DNA of 64,000 nt from JBOGNO01 sp050747245. GTDB lineage: Bacteria > Acidobacteriota > Terriglobia > Acidiferrales > UBA7541. This document shows, piece after piece, positions 10,290 through 17,298 of this stretch. Position 1 is the stretch's first letter, and each line of letters begins with the position of its first letter. The DNA is taken from assembly GCA_050747245.1 (NCBI GenBank), contig JBOGNO010000003.1:1-64000 (forward strand). Reading direction: 5' to 3'. The notes beneath the pieces are model-generated. The model had not been told where the DNA came from. It searched no databases and saw only the letters and a program-made list of their open reading frames with translations. Made by a program: the position numbers and the translations under genes.

Positions 10290-10895
10290 ATGACCCACGG
10301 AAGTTGGCCAACTGCAACAGTCGTGCCCCTGTTTCCCGCCATCGTGATTTTGGGAATCCTAGTTTTCGGAAACAACCTAACGAATGCACAAACCAAATCT
10401 GTGAAGCAATCTCAGAAGGATGGCACCATCCCTTCTTCGACCGGTTGGATTGAGGACAAGGTTTCGGTTCGAGTCGAGTCTCCATATCTCTCGGATTCTG
10501 GCAGCATGGTTCTGGCGTACACAGTTACGAATAAGAGCGGGCAGGACATCGATCTCGACTTCAGCGAGAACTCGCCAGTCAGCTTGAAGCCTCATGTGCC
10601 AACACGCGTCTATCTCAAATTGAAAGACCCTCGAAGCTACTTACAGGTGACTCCCAAGAGTAATTTTCTTTCGCTTGTCGAAACGCTGTTGCCTGCTGAT
10701 CTGCCTGTTTCCTTCCATATCGTTGTGACTGTTTCGGCTGACGAAAAGCCTTCATGGTTTGCATCAGAGAGTAGTGAAGACCGATTACGTAGACTCTTGA
10801 AAGAGAAGCTTGGCAATACTGAGTGCATTACTGTTTTCGTCCCGGATCGCCACATTAAGATCACGTTCGCAATCCCCAGAGGACTGAGGAAGTGA
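10290..10895 (+). CDS. Hypothetical membrane-anchored or exported protein
   Basis: A 201-residue protein with one hydrophobic segment at residues ~10-30 (VVPLFPAIVILGILVFG) followed by a polar, beta-rich body (SGSMVLAYTVTNKSGQDIDL) that could form an Ig-like fold. The segment fits either a signal peptide or an anchor with the body outside. GAGGTGAT precedes ATG 10290 at good distance. No family was recognised, and no partner gene is evident; its stop lies ~30 bases from the tRNA-derived repeat at 10926. Confidence 0.6.
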   Translation: MTHGSWPTATVVPLFPAIVILGILVFGNNLTNAQTKSVKQSQKDGTIPSSTGWIEDKVSVRVESPYLSDSGSMVLAYTVTNKSGQDIDLDFSENSPVSLKPHVPTRVYLKLKDPRSYLQVTPKSNFLSLVETLLPADLPVSFHIVVTVSADEKPSWFASESSEDRLRRLLKEKLGNTECITVFVPDRHIKITFAIPRGLRK

Positions 10896-10925
10896 GTTGA
10901 AAACCTGGCGGTGGGCACGACGAAA

Positions 10926-10958
10926 TGGTGGGCCTGGGTTGACTCGAACAACCGACCT
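10926..10958 (-). repeat. tRNA 3'-end fragment, copy A of a direct repeat
   Basis: Read on the minus strand this is a T-arm (GGTTG TTCGAGT CAACC) followed by CAGGCCC, A and CCA, i.e. the last ~33 bases of a tRNA. A 34-base identical copy lies exactly 310 bases away at 11235-11268. Upstream of it on the minus strand stands a hairpin (8-bp stem TCCCGATG/CATCGGGA) in place of a normal anticodon arm, and the acceptor 5' strand is missing. So it is a tRNA-like remnant, not a working tRNA. Confidence 0.8.
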
Positions 10959-10970
10959 TCCCGATGCACT

Positions 10971-11222
10971 TCATCGGGACGCTCTTACCAACCGTTCGAT
11001 CCAAGCGTGACTTTTCATGTTCTTGATTTGCCGCTCGCGCTGGATGGCATCTAGACGGGTCGTAAATTCTTCGGAATAGGCAAGCTCCCATGGGCCTCGG
11101 TTTTTGATGGATACGGTGCGATCGTTATTGTGCTCGAAAACGCGCTTCTGTAAGTTTTCCGTGTGGCCGACATAGAATCGGCCGGTTGATTTACTCCGCA
11201 GAATATAAGTGAAAAAAGCCAT
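10971..11222 (-). CDS. Small GIY-YIG nuclease between tRNA fragments
   Basis: An 83-residue single-domain GIY-YIG protein of the UPF0213/YhbQ-like size class. Key residues are visible: TYILRS (GIY position), GRFYVGHT (YIG position), a following arginine (LQKRVFEH) and the C-terminal Glu-rich RERQIKNMKSH region. Such domains cut DNA with a single metal ion. ATG 11222 was chosen because it begins the domain; upstream codons are tRNA sequence. The C-terminus (IERLVRASR) is encoded by sequence that resembles a tRNA D-arm, and the stop codon lies in the hairpin of copy A. The gene fills almost all the space between the two tRNA-end repeats. Confidence 0.85.
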   Translation of the reverse strand: MAFFTYILRSKSTGRFYVGHTENLQKRVFEHNNDRTVSIKNRGPWELAYSEEFTTRLDAIQRERQIKNMKSHAWIERLVRASR

Positions 11223-11235
11223 CAGCCGTAAATCA

Positions 11236-11287
11236 TGGTGGGCCTGGGTTGACTCGAACAACCGACCTCGCCCTTATCAGGGGCGCG
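11236..11287 (-). repeat. 3' part of tRNA-Ile(GAT): probable attachment site of the integrated element
   Basis: Reading the minus strand gives the anticodon arm CGCCC CTGATAA GGGCG (anticodon GAT), variable loop, T-arm and acceptor 3' strand ending CCA: the last 52 bases of a tRNA-Ile. The 5' acceptor strand and D-arm are absent, so this is a fragment. It lies ~208 bases ahead of a tyrosine integrase gene. Integrases of this type commonly recombine in tRNA 3' ends and leave such a copy at one border of the element. No matching copy was seen further right in the window. Confidence 0.75.
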
Positions 11288-11494
11288 GTACATGCCGTAG
11301 CGTGTTCTCTCTCCACACCTTGAACATAGAATAAATCGTTTTGCTATAACAAGATACGTAGAGAATGCGCCGTCCTGCACAACCATGCAAAGGCATGCAA
11401 TTAGCACCCGGATAGTTGACAAACAGTTGACAAAATGGCAGATTGAATCGATCAATTGAATCAGTGGTTGGATTGCACGGGAGTTGTCAACTCA

Positions 11495-12796
11495 ATGGCA
11501 CGAACCGTAACCAGCAAGGATCTTGGGACGAGAACAGCACGGAGAGCAATTCCGATTGGTTCGAAAATAATGTTGCCGTTATCGCACGGCAGAGCGCTCG
11601 GCTACAGAAAGGGTAGCAAATGGGGAGTCTGGCTCGCGCGGTTTGACGCCGATGGTTTCCGCAAGGAAGAGAAACTTGCATTGGCTGATGATATCCTAGA
11701 TGCCGAAGGCACGCGTGTATTGGACTTTGCGCAAGCTCAAGAAAAGGCCCGGACATGGTTCTTGAGCGCGACGACCATGGCGACAGGCGAGCACGTTAGT
11801 CGTCGCGGTGGCTACACTGTGAATCAGTGCTGTCTAGATTATCTAAAGCATTTGGAGCGTCGAGGATCTCCCGACTATCGTCATACAAAGTACGATCTAG
11901 ACGCCTATGCGATCCCCAAGCTCGGTGTTTTGCAAGTTGCTAAGTTGACTCGCCCGAAGCTAGAGGAGTGGCGCGCAGATATTGCCGCCAGCCCGAGGCG
12001 AACGAATCGGAAGCACAAGCAGGACAACCAACCGCACATCCAAACGGAAGAGGATTTAAGAAAGCGTCGAGCGACCGCAAACAGAATCATGCGGCGGCTC
12101 CGCGCTGCGTTGAACCTGGCGCTAGAAGAAGGCCGTGTGTATGCGAATCCAATGGCTTGGAAGGTGTCGCCATTTGAAAATGTCGAGGTCGCGCGAGCAA
12201 TTTTCCTCAGCGAGAACGATCAGCGGAGTTTTGTGAAGGCATGCGCGAAAGAGAAGGACTTTCAATGGCTTGTTCGGGCTGGCCTGTACACAGGTGCCAG
12301 GTATGGAGAATTGGGCCGGTTGTGCGCCGGCGATTTCAATTCTTCGGCGAGCACGCTTTTCATCGCGAAGTCGAAGGGCGGTCAGCAGAGATACGTACAC
12401 CTCGACCCTGAGGCGATGCGATTTTTCCGGGACGTGTGCGCCAACCGTGATCCGGCTGAGACAATGTTCTTACGCGAAAGTGGCGAGCCGTGGGCCAAAG
12501 ATAGTCAAAAGAAACGAATGGGCCGCGCCTGCGCGCTGGCAAAAATTAAACGATTCGGATTTCATCAGTTGAGACACACCGCAGCGAGCCGATGGATCAC
12601 TCTGGGTGTTTCCTTGAAAGTTGTCGCGGAGCAACTGGGGCATGTTGACACCAAAATGGTGGACCGATATTACGGGCACCTTGCGAGTGGTCACATAGCA
12701 CAAACGTTCAGGGCACTACCTGGAGTTGGGCTGGACAAGGCAGCGAAGTTCAGGCGCCACGATGTGATTCCAATGCCTAGCAAGCGGAGCGCCTAG
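11495..12796 (+). CDS. int: Tyrosine recombinase / integrase
   Basis: A 433-residue site-specific recombinase. The N-terminal part (~95-240) holds the SAM-like core-binding domain, and the C-terminal catalytic domain shows all usual residues: Arg in TGARYGELGRL (~265), Lys in AKSKGGQQRYVHL, the H-x-x-R pair in FHQLRHTAASRW (~356), His in EQLGHVDTKM and the nucleophile Tyr in VDRYYGH (~391). The ATG at 11495 was taken rather than a TTG at 11456 because similarity begins after it and the TTG has no ribosome site. It sits beside the tRNA-Ile fragment and should catalyse integration and excision of the element. Confidence 0.95.
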   Translation: MARTVTSKDLGTRTARRAIPIGSKIMLPLSHGRALGYRKGSKWGVWLARFDADGFRKEEKLALADDILDAEGTRVLDFAQAQEKARTWFLSATTMATGEHVSRRGGYTVNQCCLDYLKHLERRGSPDYRHTKYDLDAYAIPKLGVLQVAKLTRPKLEEWRADIAASPRRTNRKHKQDNQPHIQTEEDLRKRRATANRIMRRLRAALNLALEEGRVYANPMAWKVSPFENVEVARAIFLSENDQRSFVKACAKEKDFQWLVRAGLYTGARYGELGRLCAGDFNSSASTLFIAKSKGGQQRYVHLDPEAMRFFRDVCANRDPAETMFLRESGEPWAKDSQKKRMGRACALAKIKRFGFHQLRHTAASRWITLGVSLKVVAEQLGHVDTKMVDRYYGHLASGHIAQTFRALPGVGLDKAAKFRRHDVIPMPSKRSA

Positions 12797-12900
12797 CTCA
12801 GTCGTAGACCAACAAACTCATAAACCTTTTTCGGTGTCTTAACTAATTCGGATTAGTGCCGCAATCGACAATCGTAGCAATTGCTTGATATAGTCCGCCG

Positions 12901-13764
12901 ATGACTAAGCCTGAACTGGGCTTTCGAGGTTTCTGGATCGCCGTGGCTGCCGTCTGTGTGACCGGCGGGTCTTACCTGCGCGTGTTTGGCGGTCACCCTG
13001 TTGCGGGAAATCGCCTCGTTTATTCCGGTCTAGGTCTCGCTGCCCTTCTCGTTTTCGGTGTGCTTGGCGAACGAGTTACAGCCTGGATCGTTCCAGCATC
13101 CAGTCCAGTCTTGGGTGTGCTGAGGTGGACAGGACGTTTTGTCGTTGATTCAATTTCCTGGCTTGGCGCATCACTGTTCCGCCCCATCGTTTGGCGAGTG
13201 CTCAGAGAGAATCGCGCGCCGGAGACACCCCCTTCGGCCTTGTTGACTCAATGCTGGACTGCTCAAGAGAAGCGCGGGCCGCAGAGCAGCGATTTCCTGT
13301 GTCTTTCGAAGGCAGGTCACGTGGTAAGTAGTGCTCATTTCGAATTGAGGCCCGACTACAGTTTTCGAAACTGGTATGCAGGATTCCGTCTCACGAGCGC
13401 GACGGATGATCCGCTGAAGTCAGGGCTGACGGACACAGTGTTGTTTCACCTGTGCGATGATGCTCATATACTTCAACCGCGTGCATTTCTGTATGTTGAA
13501 CGCCGCGCTCAAGGCCCTTTCGCCTTGAGACAATTCGAGTGGCCTCGGCCTAGCTTCGCGTTTGATATATCAGTCTTTCCCGCCGCAGCGGGCGAGTTAA
13601 GGATCATAGTAAGCATTGACAAAGAATTGGTGAAGAGTGCCGATTTCCCTACGCGATATGCCGAGCAATTGGTACTTGTGGCCTGGGCCGATGGAAGAGA
13701 GTTCTACCTCCATTTTGAACAGATTTCGGTGCACTGGAGGCAGATGGACCAGGCGAAAAAGTGA
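12901..13764 (+). CDS. Hypothetical membrane protein
   Basis: A 287-residue protein with two hydrophobic segments near the N-terminus (WIAVAAVCVTGGSYLRVF and LGLAALLVFGVLG) and a weaker one around residue 85, followed by a soluble part of ~190 residues rich in beta-type sequence. The soluble part would be cytoplasmic if two segments span the membrane. No family was recognised. It lies between the integrase and the defence locus with 85 bases to the helicase gene, so it may be an accessory of that locus, but nothing in the sequence proves this. Confidence 0.65.
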   Translation: MTKPELGFRGFWIAVAAVCVTGGSYLRVFGGHPVAGNRLVYSGLGLAALLVFGVLGERVTAWIVPASSPVLGVLRWTGRFVVDSISWLGASLFRPIVWRVLRENRAPETPPSALLTQCWTAQEKRGPQSSDFLCLSKAGHVVSSAHFELRPDYSFRNWYAGFRLTSATDDPLKSGLTDTVLFHLCDDAHILQPRAFLYVERRAQGPFALRQFEWPRPSFAFDISVFPAAAGELRIIVSIDKELVKSADFPTRYAEQLVLVAWADGREFYLHFEQISVHWRQMDQAKK

Positions 13765-13848
13765 ATTGCCTCAAAGTTTTGATGACCGAAGCTTCATAAA
13801 TCCTTTCATCTAAGCTCCAAGGTGCTGAAGACAGATTGTCAAATCTAT

Positions 13849-16800
13849 ATGCGAATTGACCAAATCAAACCAAACGTAATCGTTCGAGGCCCAATCTTCC
13901 CGGAACCGGTTCAAGTGATTGTCTCGATTCCGATGGGGCAGTCCGTCAAGTTGGTAGGAAAGGGTTTGATCACTGGCCAAGTCCACGAGCCCATTCTAAA
14001 CGCCCAGCAACTTGCTACGTTGGAAGCAAGTCCTGAGAACGCTCCGTTTGATGGAGATCCGCAAAGGTTTCGATTGGGAATCGAGGCGCTCAGGCTCGGC
14101 CTCGCTTACGAGTATGATCCCTACTTTGCTCTATCCATTGCCCGGGTAGATCCCCTTCCTCACCAACTCGAAGCCGTATACGACCATTTTTTGCGACTTC
14201 CTCGGATTCGATTTCTTCTCGCCGATGATCCCGGCGCGGGTAAGACGATTATGGCCGGGCTCCTTATCAAGGAACTGAAGATAAGGGGACTCATCAAACG
14301 CACCCTGATCGTCACTCCTGCCAGCCTTTCCTTTCAGTGGCAGCGCGAGATGAAAGACAAATTTCGCGAGAACTTCGAGATCATTCGAAGTGACGTTCTT
14401 CGAGCGAACTATGGTTCGAATCCTTGGCAGGACAAGAATCAAGTAATCACTTCTGTTTCTTGGGTGTCACGAATCGATGATGCCAACGAGAGTCTACTTC
14501 GCAGTCAGTGGGATCTGATCATTGTCGACGAAGCTCACAAGATGAGCGCCTATAGCGCCGACAAGAAAACTCTTGCTTATCAGCTTGGGGAGGCTCTGTC
14601 AGAACGGACGGATCACTATCTACTCATGACGGCCACTCCTCACAAGGGTGATCCTGAGAATTTTTGCCTCTTTCTCGGACTGCTCGACAAAGACGTTTAC
14701 GGCGATGTGCAGAGCCTTGAAGAAGCAATGAAGCGGCATGAAGCCCCATTCTACCTCCGCCGAATTAAAGAAGCGCTGGTGACATTTCCTGACCCTGAAA
14801 CAGGCAAGGTGAAAACACTTTTCACTAAGCGGAACGTTCAGACCACGGAATTCCAGATTGATGATGAGGAGTGGGATTTCTACGACGCCCTAACTCGGTA
14901 TGTGGAAGACCAGTCGATTAAAGCTGCTTCCGATGACTCGCCACGCGGTCGAGCGCTTGGTTTCACGATGGCTATGCTGCAACGGCGATTCGCGTCGAGT
15001 GTTTATGCGGTACGGCGAACGCTGCAACGGATGAAGGACAAGCGCGAGAAAATCCTGGCTGATCCAGAGGCGTATCGACAGAGCCAAATCGCTCGTAAGT
15101 TGCCTGAGGATTTTGAAGACTTACCCGAGGAAGAGCGTGAAGAGATCACGGCGCAGCTTGAGGATGTAGTTGCCTCCATCGACCCGGTGGCTTTGCGAGA
15201 GGAAATCCTTCAACTCGGTAAACTGATAGTTCAGGCCTGCGAATTGGAAGATAAAGAGGTAGAGCGGAAGCTGGTCGTACTGAAGTCCGTTCTTACTAAG
15301 CAAGGGGTCTTCAGCGACCCCAAAATGAAGTTGCTTCTATTCACAGAGCATAAAGACACTCTCGACTTCCTTGCGGGAGACGGCAAGGATGGCCGCCCGC
15401 TAGGAAAGCTTCTAAAGTGGAGCCTCTCTGTCACTCAGATTCACGGCGGAATGAAGATAGGGGACCGCGATACTCCAGGTAGCCGCATTTACGCTGAGCG
15501 GGAATTCCGCGAAAGTTGTCAGATTCTTGTGGCGACCGAAGCAGCAGGCGAGGGGATTAATCTTCAATTCTGCTGGTTCATGATTAATTACGACATTCCG
15601 TGGAACCCCGTGCGACTGGAGCAGCGCATGGGGCGCATCCACCGGTACGGCCAAGAGAAGGACTGCCTTATCCTTAACTTTGTTTCCACGAATACGCGCG
15701 AGGGACGTGTTCTCCAGAAATTATTCGAGCGAATCAAGAAAATTGAAGACGACCTCGATCCCAAGAAAATGGGAACTGTTTTCAATGTTTTGGGCGACGT
15801 ATTTTCTTCAAATCAGCTAGAGAAGATGCTGCGCGACATGTATGCGCGGAATCTCACAGAAGATGTCATTAAGAGCCGAATCGTTGAACAAGTAGATACA
15901 GACAGATTCCGAAAGATCGCACACTCGGCGCTCGAAGGACTTGCCAAGCGGGAGCTAAACCTTTCCTCCATTCTTGGCAAGTCAGAGGAGGCCAAAGAAC
16001 GCCGGCTCGTTCCAGAAGTCGTGGAAGATTTCTTTTTGCAGGCAGCGCCGCTTACAGCTATATACCCCAAAGAAATCCAGAAAGACAAACACGTTTTCCG
16101 TGTTGGAAGAATACCTCGTACGCTTTGGCCTGTAGGCGAGCGGCTGGAACCGCGCTTCGGAAAATTGGGCCGGGAGTACAAGCAAGTTGCGTTCGACAAG
16201 AGACTCCTGACGGACGACCCAACTCTTGAATGGCTGACGCCTGGCCATCCGCTGTTCGAAACTGTGCGCGAGGAGGTCTGGGATCGTGTCCAAAGTGATC
16301 TTGGTCGCGGAACGATTTTCTATGACATCAATCGGAAGGAACCGGGCCGATTGGACGCTTTTTCAGCCACCATTAAGGATGGCAGCGGAAATACCCTGCA
16401 TCGGCGTCTCTTCATTCTTGAAACGGAAATGAACGGCACGATGACAGTACGACAGCCGACGATGTTTCTTGACCTGGCTTTGCGCCCTGCGTCTGATGCG
16501 TCAAAGACGCCCGAAAACGCCACTTTGCCTGAACTCGCCACCGTGGAACACGTCCTGATCGAAGAAGCCCTTCAACCTTTCCTGGATGAAATTTCGGCAC
16601 AGCGGGAAAAGGAAATTGCGACCATCGCCACCCACGTCGAGATCAGCTTAAATGCGCTAATCGACCGGCAGAACCTGCACATGGCGGAGTTGTTCGAGCA
16701 GCAGCAGAAGGGTGATGCCACTCCTCTGCTTGCTGCGAATATGAAGACCACGGAAGATCGCCTGGACGAGCTAAACGGGCGTTTGGAGCGGCGGCGCGAC

Positions 16801-17298
16801 GAACTGAAGCAGGAGCGGCACTGCACCATCGCAGACATTCGGCATCATGGACGTGCCTGGGTGCTGCCACATCCTGAACGATTGTCCCCGGGCATCGCTC
16901 CCATGGTGCGCGACGAAGAAATTGAAAAGATCGCCATTCGCGCCGTAACGGCTCATGAGGAAGCCCGAGGCTGGCGGGTGGAAAGTGTGGAGAAAGACAA
17001 TCGGGGATTTGACCTGATCTCACGGAAGCCACATCCCGAAGATCCGCAAACCGCCATCGAAGTAAGATTCATTGAGGTGAAAGGACGCGCAGCGGTTGGC
17101 GAGATCGCGGTGAGTAGCAATGAATACAAGACGGCTGAACGACTGAAAAAAGATTACTGGCTCTATGTGGTGTTCAATTGCGGTTCAACACCGCAGATTC
17201 ATATCGTTCAAGACCCGGTGCGTCTTGGCTGGGAGCCTATCGTTCAGATCGAACACTACCACGTTGGAGCCGGGAAGATAATTCAGGGGACGAAGTGA
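13849..17298 (+). CDS. SNF2-type DEAD/DEAH helicase with C-terminal DUF3883
   Basis: A ~1149-residue superfamily 2 ATPase. Walker A is DDPGAGKTIMAG (~residue 130), motif II is VDEAHK, motif III is TATPHKGD, and the C-terminal helicase lobe has AAGEGINLQF and motif VI EQRMGRIHRYGQ. The last ~110 residues fit DUF3883, with GFDLI...FIEVKGRA spaced like a PD-(D/E)xK fold. It would translocate on DNA, as do the SNF2 helicases of DISARM-like systems. The stop overlaps the start of the DUF1156 methyltransferase, so they are translationally coupled. ATG 13849 and GTG 13822 are both possible starts; neither has a good ribosome site. Confidence 0.9.
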   Translation: MRIDQIKPNVIVRGPIFPEPVQVIVSIPMGQSVKLVGKGLITGQVHEPILNAQQLATLEASPENAPFDGDPQRFRLGIEALRLGLAYEYDPYFALSIARVDPLPHQLEAVYDHFLRLPRIRFLLADDPGAGKTIMAGLLIKELKIRGLIKRTLIVTPASLSFQWQREMKDKFRENFEIIRSDVLRANYGSNPWQDKNQVITSVSWVSRIDDANESLLRSQWDLIIVDEAHKMSAYSADKKTLAYQLGEALSERTDHYLLMTATPHKGDPENFCLFLGLLDKDVYGDVQSLEEAMKRHEAPFYLRRIKEALVTFPDPETGKVKTLFTKRNVQTTEFQIDDEEWDFYDALTRYVEDQSIKAASDDSPRGRALGFTMAMLQRRFASSVYAVRRTLQRMKDKREKILADPEAYRQSQIARKLPEDFEDLPEEEREEITAQLEDVVASIDPVALREEILQLGKLIVQACELEDKEVERKLVVLKSVLTKQGVFSDPKMKLLLFTEHKDTLDFLAGDGKDGRPLGKLLKWSLSVTQIHGGMKIGDRDTPGSRIYAEREFRESCQILVATEAAGEGINLQFCWFMINYDIPWNPVRLEQRMGRIHRYGQEKDCLILNFVSTNTREGRVLQKLFERIKKIEDDLDPKKMGTVFNVLGDVFSSNQLEKMLRDMYARNLTEDVIKSRIVEQVDTDRFRKIAHSALEGLAKRELNLSSILGKSEEAKERRLVPEVVEDFFLQAAPLTAIYPKEIQKDKHVFRVGRIPRTLWPVGERLEPRFGKLGREYKQVAFDKRLLTDDPTLEWLTPGHPLFETVREEVWDRVQSDLGRGTIFYDINRKEPGRLDAFSATIKDGSGNTLHRRLFILETEMNGTMTVRQPTMFLDLALRPASDASKTPENATLPELATVEHVLIEEALQPFLDEISAQREKEIATIATHVEISLNALIDRQNLHMAELFEQQQKGDATPLLAANMKTTEDRLDELNGRLERRRDELKQERHCTIADIRHHGRAWVLPHPERLSPGIAPMVRDEEIEKIAIRAVTAHEEARGWRVESVEKDNRGFDLISRKPHPEDPQTAIEVRFIEVKGRAAVGEIAVSSNEYKTAERLKKDYWLYVVFNCGSTPQIHIVQDPVRLGWEPIVQIEHYHVGAGKIIQGTK

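Noticed and set aside
10926..11030. A complete tRNA gene on the minus strand
   Set aside because: The 5' acceptor strand is absent and the anticodon arm is replaced by an 8-bp hairpin with a 5-base loop, so no normal cloverleaf forms.
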